Source: Calycina herbarum
Taxonomy: Eukaryota > Ascomycota > Leotiomycetes > Helotiales > Pezizellaceae
DNA: 64,000 nucleotides
Direction of reading: 5' to 3'
Assembly (NCBI GenBank): GCA_001414485.1
Contig: LLEY01000001.1
Location: 310,001-374,000, forward strand
Part shown: piece by piece, positions 1-11,437 of the stretch
Position numbering within the stretch: the stretch's first letter is position 1
How the letters are laid out: each line of letters opens with the position of its first letter
Position numbers and translations under genes: made by a program
Notes under the pieces: generated by a model
Database searches by the model: none
Told to the model about the DNA's origin: nothing
What the model saw: the letters and a program-made list of their open reading frames with translations, nothing else

Positions 1-24
1 TCAACCGCCAGCCTCCCGTACAAA

Positions 25-483
25 ATGGGCTACCTCCTCTACTCGACCGTCTTTGCCTTCCTCATCCTCTCAACGGGTTAGCATTCCTTCACAATACCCT
101 CTCACCCTCTCACCCCCTCTCTCCTTTATACACACTCATCTCACATGTCTTCAGCCGCCTATCTCACACGCTCGAGGTGGATATCAAACATGCCTTCTAT
201 CCCCGGCACCTCATTCCTTTACGCCCGTCTCCCAACCACCTTCGCTGGTGATATAGAGTCGGGCTTCTCCTCCGCCGCCTTCGACCTGTCTGGGAACGTA
301 GCATCCGGAGATTCTCGAGCAGGATTGGACGATTCAAGCAAGAGAGAGATACAAAAGATCATGAAGAACCGACGAGTGAACTTTGACGAGGCACGACGGA
401 TACACACCGAGGGACGATTCGCAAAGAACAATATCGGTCCTGATGGACTACCGAGGGATCCCAAATTCGTCAGCTTCTCATAA
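25..483 (+). CDS. UPF0357 / DUF2015 small membrane-anchored protein
   Basis: Two exons, 25-76 and 155-483, joined in phase 1 across a 78-nt intron, give about 126 residues. Without the splice the first frame meets a stop (TAG at 79). The N-terminus (YLLYSTVFAFLILSTA) is a single hydrophobic segment, probably a signal anchor. The rest matches what I know of the fungal UPF0357 family (yeast YCL012C, DUF2015): the motifs FAGDIESGFSS, GDSRAGLDD, MKNRRVNFDEARR and the conserved C-terminus GPDGLPRDPKFVSFS are all present, with the usual length and ending. The molecular function of the family is unknown. The gene is complete and looks under constraint. The start at 25 is the only ATG that opens the hydrophobic exon. 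Confidence 0.88.
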
Positions 484-2856
484 ACTACATCTCACGGCGT
501 TCTGGTTCTGGTTTTGATTTATAGCGAACGGGCTGGCATGCTCGTGGGGATCATAGTTGGGAATGGGTTGATGAGAGTGATATATTTGGATGGTGCGATG
601 CAATAGGGTCATACATCGACATCCTTCTCGAGCGGCTATCTACAACGCCTTTCAAATCAAATGGGCATCTTTGATTCTTCTCCTTCGTCTTCCGGCACAT
701 CCGGAAAAGCATACGAATACTCGAGCACCACCAACACAAATCTATTACTGTTCATTCCATCACCCACCTGCCCACAAACACACACAATCGTTACATTTAT
801 TTTTTAATCAGTTGGTTGGCGAAGGCGTTACGGACACCCAAGGGAATGGGTTTTACTTACTTTTTCTTTTCTTCGAGATGACCATTTCCTTTTGTTGAAA
901 GGGATATATATGGTGTAGGGTATCGGGGGAGCACATGTTCTTATAAGACCTTCTAGTTTGGGGAACTATTAAGTTCCCATCTAATGGTACGTTCAAAGAT
1001 GTTCTCGTTCCAATACATAGCATTGGACGAGAAACACAAATTCAAAAGTTCAGAAACAAATTTCTTTTCTACCAGTCGGCTATGCTTGATTTCTTCCCCA
1101 AGTCCTTTCTTGACTTTCCCCTCAAAATCCCCCCGAAGTCGGGAAGTGCATCCAATGCATTACTTTTCATCACTTTTGTGCATCTGCATTATCTCTCATT
1201 TCCAAATACCAGCTATATGCATCATAAACCTCTTAGCATCAACACCCTCATCTCTCGAAACAGAACAAACTTTTCTTTCCGCACTCCTCGGTTTTACCGG
1301 CACCGTTTTTTCCTCCCCTTCCCGTTTTCTTTCATCTGATCTTTTCTCTCCCTCCCTCCTTTCTTTCTTCCTTCCTTCACCCTTCTTCTTCTCAGCGCTT
1401 GATTGTGAATTAAAACTTACGAGGGAGGGACCCTACCCCGCATGAACAAGCCAAGAATGTGAAACTTTGGAACTGGACCCCTTTTTTCTTCTTTGGAGCG
1501 GCAGTGGCAATTATCCTCCTTATCGCATGCGTGGATATGGTCTGTGTTTTATAGGAATGGGGAGGATGTGTTGGTACTTCTCGTCTAGGTCATCCCCTGG
1601 GAATGGGGTTGCGGTGATGCGGTGGCTTTTTGGGGGTTGGTGGTGGTGTTGGCGGATGCTTGAATTGGCTTTTTTGGAGGGTGAGTAGGCGGGTGATGGG
1701 GACGTGGTGTGCGTTTGTACGCGCATTTTTTGAGTGTGTGATGTTTTGAGTTGAGATGTTTTAAGGATGGAGCGGCTATGTGATGATGGTGGGATAGCGG
1801 TGAAGTATATTTTGTTTCTTCCGCTTTTTGGGGAGGAGGGTTGGTGGTAAGGGAGTTTTGTGGGTTTGGATTATGGGGATGGGGTTTGATGTTGTGATGA
1901 TGGGAGACGCGTTGGGGCGTGTTTTGGGTTTTGTTTTTGTTTTCTTGGGAAGTTCTGCTCACACTTCATGCATGGCGGCTCTTTTCAATGTTGTAAGGTA
2001 AGTGGTATGAGTGAGTTGTGGTCTTGGGGAAACGCATATTGTTTCGTTTTAGCTTAGAGAGTTACTTCTTGGGACTTGTCTGGTTTTTTGCTTGGAAAAA
2101 TGGGAAGTTATGCGGACTCATGGCTCTTTTGGTGATGTAAGTGGTGTGAATGAGAGACGTGCTTTTTTATATTGCTTGTGGTTTTAGGGGAGCGCCTACA
2201 GGGCTTTAGTCTGTTGGTTGCTTCACATTTCATCCCAGTTGAAATATTTCAAAAGCACAGGATTTTTATATCTGGAGGCTACTCCAAGTTCTGTGGATAG
2301 TAGCCCTGTGTTGCAGAAAGTACGGGTGAATATTGGAGGTGGTGGTTTTGTTTTCCATTGTAGTCTGTAATGGCTTCACTGAGCAACACTCGCTCTTTTT
2401 GCTTAGAAATATTAGAAGAGGATTGGAGTTGGAGACTTTTTATTTTTGTAGAGGCTAGACTGGTAGAGTTCTCGTCTAGTGTTTTGCTTAGAAGAAGCAT
2501 GAAGAGAATTAGTTGTTCTATTTCCAGTTGTAGTTTAACTTCAAATTTCAAGGAATGCTCAAAGCAAACCAAGAGTGGGAAGGAGTTGAAGTAAAACGGA
2601 AAATCTCAAGGAACCCCACATGGTGCCCCATCACCCTTGAGGACCTAAACATCACTCCCCAGAAGGCATTTTCTCAATTCTTTCTTCTCCTGTACTTGGG
2701 CAGCATACCACTTGGAAATCTCATTGTCCCAAACTTCCAGTTTCTTGGTGGGGATTTTCGCACTTTCTGTGCCACATAATAAGCTCGCGGGCTTCTGTCA
2801 ATCCTAATTCCTTCCTAGATACCCAGCAGCTGTGCATGCCAAGCTAATAACTAAGT
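484..2856. other. Intergenic, no gene recognised
   Basis: No frame here looks protein-like; the open frames are short, composition-driven and unsupported by splice signals. A CT-rich tract lies near 1296-1396, of the kind that often precedes fungal transcription starts on the + strand, but no convincing downstream coding exon was found. From about 1600 to 2230 the + strand is strongly G/T-rich. Confidence 0.5.
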
Positions 2857-3856
2857 TCAAGACCATAAGAGGTATTCTAGGACTCCTAGGTGTTCTGGGT
2901 TTTTTGGGAGTTGTGGGAGTTCCGAGTCCCCTTGTTGGTCCTCCTGTTCTTCGTCTTGCAATTGTCGGTGAGTTGTAAAGAATTTGTGCCGGAAGTGAGT
3001 GAATGTGAGTCTAGTTGGGAATCCAAGGCATTCTGACCAGGGGTGAGTGATTCCCTCGGCGTCGGTCTGGTAACTACGTAAATCTGCCATTTCGATTTCG
3101 TCGATTTCGTCGTTTGCGTCGTTCGATTCCGAAAGATTGCCCCTGTCTAGTCTCTGCTCATATCTGCGGAATCGCCATTTGGTAAATCGTAGAACCCAGA
3201 CATGATAAGCTAAAAAGCTCGACGGTACAAGCCCAAACAATAAAATAACCCCCTCTAGATAGCATGTGTCTAGAAAGAAAAGTGTAACCATGGCCAGGAA
3301 TCCAAAAGGGAGGAGAGCTCCTATAAACGTGAAACAAACTTCGGTGATTTGGGTGACGTCTCGAATCTTTCTAAAGCGAAGATAGTCCCAGAAAGTAAGA
3401 GCAATTGTTATAAGGAGCAGAGCGACAGTAAAGCATGCGATAACAATGCGGATTGTATCACGCTCGTACTCCTCCTCACTCTTAACGAGAATTACCCCGG
3501 CACGCTCCTTAGAAGTCCTTTCGTGAAGTGCCGCAAATAAGTCGACAGAACCGCCTAGAATGAAGGTCCAGAGAAGTATTAATGCGTGGAATATGTGGGG
3601 CAAAACTTTTGTAGTACTAGTGAAGAGGGCGAAGCAGGCTGCTGCTAGAACACCTATGGCTACGTAGAGGACTTTCAAAAAATTAGCTGACAGATATAAG
3701 GTAATAGGGAACAAGAGGCCTACGTTGTATGATGAAGTCGATGACCTCGTCAAAGTATTTTAGGTTGTGGACGGAATAGTAAGATGGGTTTGTGGAGAGT
3801 GTTCCATCTGTGGTATAAGTATGTCGGCGTGGGCGGAGTGGTGGCTCGAGCGACAT
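2857..3856 (-). CDS. Predicted five-helix membrane protein, function unknown
   Basis: Exon 1 is 3724-3856 and exon 2 is 2857-3671. A 52-nt intron (GTAGGC...GCTAAT...AAAG) restores the frame exactly (phase 1), giving 315 residues. The start is the ATG of MSLEPPLRPRRHTY; the long downstream frame has no ATG of its own and needs this exon. I see five hydrophobic segments, at roughly residues 45-65, 72-95, 118-142, 152-178 and 181-203. After them comes an acidic stretch (DANDEIDEIEMADL) and a polar C-terminal tail (DEEQEDQQGDSE). This is the look of a fungal integral membrane protein of the 'uncharacterised' kind; I do not recognise the family. The 3-kb side is unique sequence, while the 5' side abuts the AT-rich repeat block within about 160 nt. 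A 37-nt splice variant is also in phase but is too short to be likely. Confidence 0.62.
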
Positions 3857-4019
3857 CTTGGCAGACTTGGAGTGTGACTCGTACTAGCATGCCTGTGGTT
3901 AGTTTATAGCTTCGGTTTATTTGCGGTTTTCGAGTTGTGTTCGTTGTGTTCATGTATTGATGTGTTGACCTTTCAATGTTGGTTGATTGGTTATGGTTTG
4001 TTCGGTTCAGCAAAGGTCT

Positions 4020-5748
4020 TTTAAACCGCCCTAATGCACGGACTCCCCCTCTCTATCACGTGTTTAATAAATTCATAGGTAGGCACTTACTAGACTTTAT
4101 CTCAGTACTCAGACCCTTCCATAAAGAATTTGTTGGCCTTAGGCAAGGGGTAGCTAAGCCATGGCCCCACCCCCTGCCCCCACTATCCTTAATTAGGCTT
4201 AGATGCTCCCACAACCCCTGCCTCGCCCAACTTCTTTATTCTAGGGTCTGTTTAGTGAGAGCGATAACTATAGCTTTAAGCCTTTAACTTTAAGTGAATA
4301 TACCTTAATAACAACTCTAGACAATACAGTACATAGCTTAGGTAAAAATTTAACTGTTTTATTATCGTACGTAATACTTTTTATTATAGTGCTAAGGGCC
4401 CTCCAGGGAAACTAGAGAGGTCGAAAACCAAGTGTTAAATTCTAGAACGATAACTACTAAGTTAACAAATTGTTTTTTTAAGAGTACTTAATAACTACGC
4501 TTACGAGGTAAGCTAGATAAGGTAGAATAGTTATTTATCTACTAATATATATAAAAAAAATTCTACTTAAATAGATAGTTAAAAAGTAAGTAAGGGAGTA
4601 GGAGAATAGATGTTTTTACTTAAGCGAGACCTTCCTTCTCTTCTTATATAAAAACAAGTGTATTAGAGTCAAATTAAGAGCTATAAAGATAGATATAGGC
4701 TTAAAAGAAAGCCCTAATCTAGCTCTATAATTGTTGGTATAACTTGGTGGTCGATAGCATGATGCAAAAAGAGTGTATTATCGTTCGTGTATGTCGAGAG
4801 AAGTTAGCTTCTCTATCTACTTAAATAGACCTTAAGCGAGAAGGTCACGTGAAACGCTACTCACTCTGATTATACCGACAATAATATACTAAAATCTAGG
4901 CTTTATAAAGGTGTTAAGGAATAAGATATTAAGAAGTTGGGAGAGTTTTTGATTTAGTGAATAAGCTTGCTTTTGAGCTCGCTTCTGAGTGGCTCGCTAA
5001 GCGAGATTGCGAATATCGCGGATGCATCCTTCCACAGGTGTATAAATAGCTAAGGAAGAGCTTCTCTCTTCCTTCCTTGCTCGCGAACAATCTATTCCTT
5101 GATCCCCACCATAACAGAAGTGTAGTATAGAGAGAAGTAAGAAGAGTTTTTGAATCTAATATCTTCGATACTTTAACCCTACTTTACAAGGGTGTATTAT
5201 AACTAATTCAAAAGCTATTAAGCTAGAGATTAGTTTTCTAGAGAGGTCTTCTTATATTCTATCTAAAAAGCATATAATAAGCTTAATAGAGTGTTGTAGG
5301 TAGGGAAAGTAAGGGGGTTAGAAATAAGGTCTCTAAATAGGCTATGGTTGTCGCTCTTACTAAAAAAAAATACTAAAGTCTCTTAGACGCCAGGACGGCC
5401 TTTTGGAAGAGAGGGCTATGATTGGTAGAGGGGTGGTAGGGGTAGAACTAAAAGGCTAATAAGACCGGGCATCTGAGTTTACTGAGATAAACTAGACTGT
5501 GTTATAAGATTCACGTCTTAACGAGAGAAGAAAACATAATAGCAAATAATAATAAAAGCTAACGAAGAACACTTATAAAAGGCGAAGAACCTAAGGCTTC
5601 TATTCCTTAACCTGCCTATTAACTAATACTATATAGCTATATTTATCTAATATATAGAGTATTAAAACCTCTTCTTAATTTAATTAAGATCATACTAAAT
5701 AAATAACGTAATATAATTATAAATTTAAGTATAAGAAGACTAAGATCA
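4020..5748. repeat. AT-rich block, probable RIP-degraded transposable element
   Basis: Composition changes abruptly at both ends: inside, TA, TAA and CTTA words dominate, every frame is stop-rich, and no gene survives. In ascomycetes this signature is typical of repeat-induced point mutation (C to T at CpA) acting on transposons; that attribution is inference. The block contains LTR-like features (a TG...CA unit with inverted ends at 4732-4880, a TATAAATAG box at about 5042, and a CTCTTCCTTCCTTG tract at about 5068). Its right edge interrupts a coding sequence at about 5748. Confidence 0.6.
4732..4880. repeat. 149-bp unit with 11-bp imperfect terminal inverted repeats
   Basis: It begins TGTTGGTATAA and ends TTATACCGACA, inverted copies with one mismatch, so it starts TG and ends CA. 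It holds an internal hairpin (GAGAAGTTAGCTTCTC) and a TCACGTGA palindrome. It could be a MITE-like element or the first part of an LTR that continues to about 5130. No target-site duplication was found. Confidence 0.4.
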
Positions 5749-6480
5749 GGAAACACACAGGAGGCGTGCCCCCAGGCGATGAAGTTGACGACGGCTGTAG
5801 AATGAAAGGAATTGAGGATGAAATGTATGGGATTGTCGTGAATGTAGATGATTTGCATCTTTCGAGGCTTCTCTTCGCCCGGGACTTCGTGGAAATACGT
5901 CTCGACCTTCGTAGAATGATTAGTATCGATTGCTTTTCTTTTCCAGAATAGGAAGAGATCTCACTTTATCAAGCTCAGTGTTCTGATATGGTCCTTGGGA
6001 AGCATCAACCTTGTCCGGCACTCTCTCTTTCTTGTAGCCTTCGTATTCTTGCAAGTAAAAACCGAGGCTGTTGAGCTCGTCAAAATCGGCTGGATCATCT
6101 GGCACTTTGACCCAAATATCCAAATCTGCTTCTTCCCACATAACTCTGGCGAAATATTGCAAAGCAAAACTCCCTGAGATAATCGCTCCATTCTGTCCAA
6201 TTTTTGACCTAAACCCAAAAGGATCTTTCACAAAACGGCGAAGGCGGTGATTGATATTCCACTGTGCCTTGAAAAGAGTGTCGAAGGATCCAGAAAGCTG
6301 TTTTGTGGTACATTGTAAGGCCAAGATATCTTGTTGGTCCAAATGGGCACAAATATTGTCAAGACCGGATACACCATGAATATATCTTTCCAGGCCTCCG
6401 AAGCCATAGTTGTCTGTGTGGTTTTCATCGTATAACTTGGTGTGAGGATCTTCGGTTTTTTGTTGTTTGGTTCCGAGAGG
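5749..6480 (-). pseudogene. 3'-truncated nucleotidyltransferase-fold-like gene
   Basis: An open reading frame from 6480 to 5976 is followed by a 58-nt intron (GTGAGA...TACTAATC...ACGAAG, 5918-5975), and the frame then resumes in phase 0. Visible motifs are GAIISGSFALQYFARV followed by EADLDIWVKV (a GS...DxD arrangement as in nucleotidyltransferase folds), then after the intron FHSTAVVNFIAWGHAS. I have seen this combination in uncharacterised fungal proteins that often carry an F-box-like start (here DQQDILALQCTTKQL). At about 5748 the protein-like sequence ends within CVFPDLS and runs straight into the AT-rich block, so the natural C-terminus is lost. No in-frame ATG was found for the 5' end; a first exon further up may exist. 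Function is not known. Confidence 0.55.
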
Positions 6481-7262
6481 TTATGTTGGCTTGGCGGCAG
6501 GTTTCTTGAGGTCTTTGCTGCGTGTTTTGACAAGGATGTCGACGCTAAGTGAGGCGAGAGACAGCTGGTTCAGCGGTGAGCTTGCTGGAGCCTGCTGGAA
6601 GCCTGTTTCGTGTGATCATGTTTTGGGTCTGGGGGCTGCAAGATTGATGATGACTAGGACTTAAATACAAGTGGAAAAGGGGGGTTCTCCACTTTTCCAC
6701 CATTTGGCGAGATCTCCACTCTCGACAAGCAACTTCTCATTCACTTTTATTCAGACGAGGGTTGTATCTGTAAAGATTGCCTATTTCCTAGTCTAAAGCC
6801 CATATGAAATGAATAATGAATCCCACAAGAAAAAGAAACATTTGCGACTTTGAAAATCAAATATTTATTATTTGAATGCACACTTTGCCATTTGGCAATC
6901 CCGGAAGTAGGGCCTTCAAAACACAGAAAGTCCAAAGATTCAGAGTTCGTAAAGAGGTATTTGGATCCGTAAATACCCAGTGAAAAGGGACTCATCAGCT
7001 GAGCACCAAGCTATCAACTTTCCTCCCTTCCAATGAGACAGGTGACTTGCCTCGAAAATATCACCATCGCTCAAGAACCTCTCCAAATTCTGATCGGAGT
7101 GCTAACATAATACACACACCAACAGTAATTGTTCAGTTCAGACGAGTCCGCAATTCGTAGACGTCGGTTGCGAAAGTCGACTCAGTTACTCGTCCCGTTT
7201 TCTTGTCTCTGTGCTGCAGGAAAAGCCAAATTCTGGCCAAAGGGCATAATGAATGGTTTGTC
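6481..7262. other. Intergenic, no gene recognised
   Basis: Possible first exon of the truncated gene to the left (an ATG near 6624 on the minus strand opens a 25-codon frame) but no phase-compatible splice could be found. Nothing else coding is visible. Confidence 0.3.
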
Positions 7263-9194
7263 CTAAGACTTCATTTCAGGCATGTCTTTTCGGACTTTAT
7301 CCTTTGTTTTGGGAGGGTTGTGCTTCTGAGTCGGCAATAACCTCCACCCTTTATAATCGTCCTCCGTCCATGTATCGTTGTCAGTCAAGCTCTGTTTCTG
7401 CAAAAACGCTTCGTTTAATCGCTTCTCCAACTCATCTCCAACTAGACTGGATTGCTTGATGGACGTCTGCCTCACAAGCTGTATCAAAACTTCATTCCTA
7501 GGACACTGCAGTTTTTGCTATCGTCCGAGCTCAACAATAAGGCCATTTTCGTGCTCTATTCCAGTGTTTTTACCAAGTCTAGTTTTGACCTGCATCAATT
7601 GTGCATCATCCCGGTGGGTCTCCAAAAAGTCATATAAAGTGGTTCCGAGAAGTACGTAAGCCTGGCATCGTATCTTCTCAAGACATCGGCCGTCTCTTCT
7701 AGCAAAAGATGTACTATCCTTTGCCTGCTCCTATTTATTACTATTTCTGGACATGGACAATCGAATATGACTGACCTAATACCAAGACATCATAGTCAGT
7801 TTACTTTTCGGAGAAAGATTCAAGATATGTCTCGGAAGTAAAGAGAGGTATTACTTTGCTCCAAAAAATGACTAGAAGAGGGAAGGGAAGAAATCATCGG
7901 AGAATTTGAGACTTACAAGGGCTGGACTATAGAATCCACGGCAAAATTCCTAAGTTTTAGGAACTTGACTTGCCTATCAGTCGCCAAGTCGACATTCAAA
8001 AGGGTTTGATATAATTGTTCCCGTAGATAGCTAGCAGAGTGTTCCCGCCGCAAATATCGGTCTGAATCGCTTGTCTCGCCATAATAAATAGGTTCGCCTA
8101 CGAATATCTTGGAAATGGGATGGTAATAAACCTGATTTATACCATGTGCTTCCCCTTTGACCATGACGCCTCTGATTTCAGAACGTTTAGACAGTTCGTT
8201 CTCAATGTGGCATTCATATATCTCGTCAGTGTTGGACGGCGCATTCATACTTTTTTTATCCGTTGGTATTAGCTCACAGTAGCCGTGAAGAAATGTCGGA
8301 CGGCTGTAAATATCAGGGAAAACATTGTCATACACCTCCTGCATGTTCGCCATTCCACTACCCATAAAAAGTATTGTGGATTCCCGCCTCAGCCGGGGTT
8401 TGAGGGCTTCCAGAACCGGTAATATCCAGCCTGCACCGCTAGTTATAATCACTAGAGAACCTGAAGTCAGTTTCTGTTGGATTTGAGCCTCAAGGTTGAA
8501 AGGTTAGGATGAAATTAAGTAAGGTTAATTAGTTTCGTTTTTCTTGTGTGGTGGGGTGTGGTGGGAGTATTAGAACCTCGGGATATAACAATGCAGAATT
8601 AGAAAATTGCCTTACAGTTCTTCATTGGCTCCAAAGTACTTTCTTGCTGGAAAGTTTTCCGATCTAAAATTCTGATCTCAGGATTGTAAGACACAGAGCC
8701 ATCCTGGCTCTTCAAGCGGGGTTCCATCTTGAAAAAAGAAAAGATGAATATTTTACAATCTGGAGCGATAGGGTTTGATTGAGCTACAGGTTGTCTGAGT
8801 ACTTCTACATTGAAACCGCTCGCTGGGGAAGTTAGCATATTTCTACCCACGCGTTGTGTAGCAATGATTTTGGGAACAGGTAAACACTTGGAATCTGAAG
8901 TTTTTTAATATCCTAAACAAAATAAACGGAGAATCTTGTCACAGAAGTATCAAAAATTGAGATAAGCTCCAGTGTTCCAGTCAAAGCAAGTTGTTCAACC
9001 ATTGCGTTTGTGGACACAATGAGGGTTAGTCGTGCTTGTACCCCCGCGATTCGTGACTTGTGGCGTAAAAATTGTTGACCTGAACGAACTAAATGAACTC
9101 GTGTTCTGGTGACACGCGCGAGACAATGATTGCTCCATAGAGAGCGTTTCATGATGCAGCCCAAGGGAGGGCCCATTTGAAGTAGAACGTCCAA
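7263..9194 (-). pseudogene. Broken ketopantoate reductase-like gene (ApbA/PanE family)
   Basis: Recognisable pieces occur in order. An N-terminal part has PPLGCIMKRSL and HLVRSGQQFLRHKSRI (9194-8913). A middle part has GFNVEV and ends EPMKN (8850-8609). A core exon (7917-8450 approx.) joins through a GTAAGG...CTCTAG intron to read NLIITSGAGWILPVLEALK, ILFMGSGMANMQEVYDNVFP and RNFAVDSIVQPL. A C-terminal part has RIVHLLLEETADVLRRYD, NGLIVELGR and CPRNEVLIQLVRQ. These follow the order of fungal 2-dehydropantoate 2-reductase-like proteins. Damage: a frame change near 7630, an in-frame TAG at 7518-7520 inside the C-terminal helix motif, a frame change near 9190, and no start with the GxGxxG dinucleotide motif. 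An intact member of the family lies at 57.2-58.5 kb. I cannot exclude that some breaks are unusual introns. Confidence 0.65.
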
Positions 9195-11437
9195 AGAGGA
9201 GGGCCTGTTGTTTAGGGAAAATCCCGTGAAGGGGTGTCTGTCGGTGATGTTGCTTGGAAGTTGAGTTGCCCTGAGGTGATGTATTATTGGCCCACTGAAA
9301 CAAGACCTCTCACATTCCTTGCCGTTCCTTATGCAGCAGCGGGTTCATACGCTCAAATACTGGGAAGTAGCAATTAAGATACAGTTATCTTCAAATGCAT
9401 TATGCTCAAATCCAAATGGAACGGCCCGATATATGTGGTTCTCAAAGTAGAATTCGCTGGACTTCCTTTTGGGGTTCAGGTTACACAGTATACTTCTCGC
9501 TAAGGATAATGGACTGCTTGACAGAACGCACCAAACCCGAGTTTCTCAACCACAGAAAAAGATTGAGGAGAATACCAAAAAGCAACTGGAATGAAAAATT
9601 TGACTTAAGTCACGTGCAGTAAGCGTGACCTAGGTTGAGGTACATTTCCTCTCCAACAACAAAGTTGTCCACCAACAAAGGTTAATCTTCACCCAAACTT
9701 CGAATGATAATGTTTTGCCCAGGAATTCATGCCTTCCAGTCTCCTCATCCTTCCCATATTAATTGCTGGAATCTCAACCACAGATCCCTACAATACCGGC
9801 CTTTGTACAGGAAGAAGGTCGCATCCAAAGCCCAAGTTATGGTGTTATGATGATCCTGCTGCAGCTGCCCATCTTCTAGGCGCTGGAGTGGGCTGAGCCA
9901 GTAAAGATGCTGGTCACTTGGTGGTGCCAGCGAGTCTTTCGTTGGAAGCGAATCCTTCTCCGGACCCGACAACATGGGATTGCTACGCTCTGACTCCAGC
10001 AACCATTCTTTTAGGACAATCTCCGCTCATATGATATAGGTATCTGAAAGTCCTGATGGTCACACATGGACTCAAGTTGATTTCCCAGTGCTTGCTGTAG
10101 GGCTCGCCAAGGACCAGGCGATAAGCGCATCCGCCTTAAACTTCCGGCATCCGCGGCGTATGTAGGGTCACATCGACATGTAAGTATAGGAAAATGGGTG
10201 GGGTGGATTTTCGTTGGCTTTTTGCTCAAGAGTACTCTCCCAAGCCTCCATTATCGATAACAAGAACATTGGTCTTGCCCGTCTCTCCGTTACACGATTC
10301 AGCTTGATGCCGACGCCCGACGTATATGAAGACACCCTCAACTCGTGATCGGCAGGTCAATTCCATTGCGACCTGGTGTGGAAGAACGTGACGCTGCCAC
10401 TGGGGTTGTTACAGCAGGCTAAATAGCTACTGCGTCTCAGCGCTTAACACACTCGTCGACGAGCCAATGGCCATCTCTCACGCAAAATGGCAATCGAAGG
10501 TGGCACTGGCCAGGGACAACACTCTCCCGTCTGGATATGCAGGAACTCAACTGCCACCGCCATCTCCCTCCCCACTCCAGGGCCTTCTCTTCAGGTGAAA
10601 TGCCTCCTTTCCATCGAGTCCACTTCCCGAGTGCCCTCGAAAGTTTACTTCTTCTGCCCCCAATTCCAACAGCCGGCTCCGACGCACACTCTATGTCTCC
10701 ATGCTGGCGTTGTTTTCTTTTCCTTCCACTCACATATGACCACACTTTTAGAGCCACTCGTTCCTCGAGAAGGTGGCCTCTGACTGGCTCAACCTCTAGC
10801 TAGAAGTATCTGGCCATGGGCGACTCGCATGCTGATCACTGCACTGCGACAGAAGGGCACGAGGGATGGCATATTAAACCCTGGGGCCTGGCCAGCAGCC
10901 TACCGTCAACTCATTGAACCATCTCTTTGCACATTAGCTTGCCAACCCGAAGCTCTGGTTTAAAGTGACAACCCGGACTGTTGGCTTTGGTTGGAGGTAT
11001 GTGAGTGGTGGAGAGAAGAGTAAAAAACGGAGTCCCTGCAATAAAGCTCATTGAACCGAGCACACCCTCAAGAATTCCAACAGACAACCTTGACTCCGCT
11101 TGCTTCCCTTCCCTACCTTTTCCCTGCCGAGGGAAGCCTTGGGAACTGCAGCCTCTGAGCATTTCCATCTCTTTTCTTATATGAATTGCGTAGCCCCCAA
11201 ACGCGCCAGTGGATTTTCTATTTACATGTTGTTTCCTCACTTTCAATATCGTGGCATAACGACATCCTCCATCTTTCTTTCCACCTAATCTGTCTTTGAA
11301 CTTCCAGTATTTGATTCAAAGAAGCTTTATTATACGACTTCAAAATTCTTCGCGGCTAAGGCTGTGATGGTAATTTCTCCAATGGTCCAACAATCCTTTC
11401 CGAATCTTGTCAATAAACCGCAAACCAAAGCATCACC
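9195..11437. other. Intergenic, no gene recognised
   Basis: Several short frames (9745-10229 minus; 10437-10803 both strands) overlap one another on both strands and show no family motif or splice structure. The last 150 nt are the probable promoter and leader of the gene that starts at 11438. Confidence 0.4.

Noticed and set aside
5643..5858. Separate small membrane protein on the minus strand
   Set aside because: Its first half is the second exon of the truncated nucleotidyltransferase-like gene; the hydrophobic second half is only the translated AT-rich repeat.
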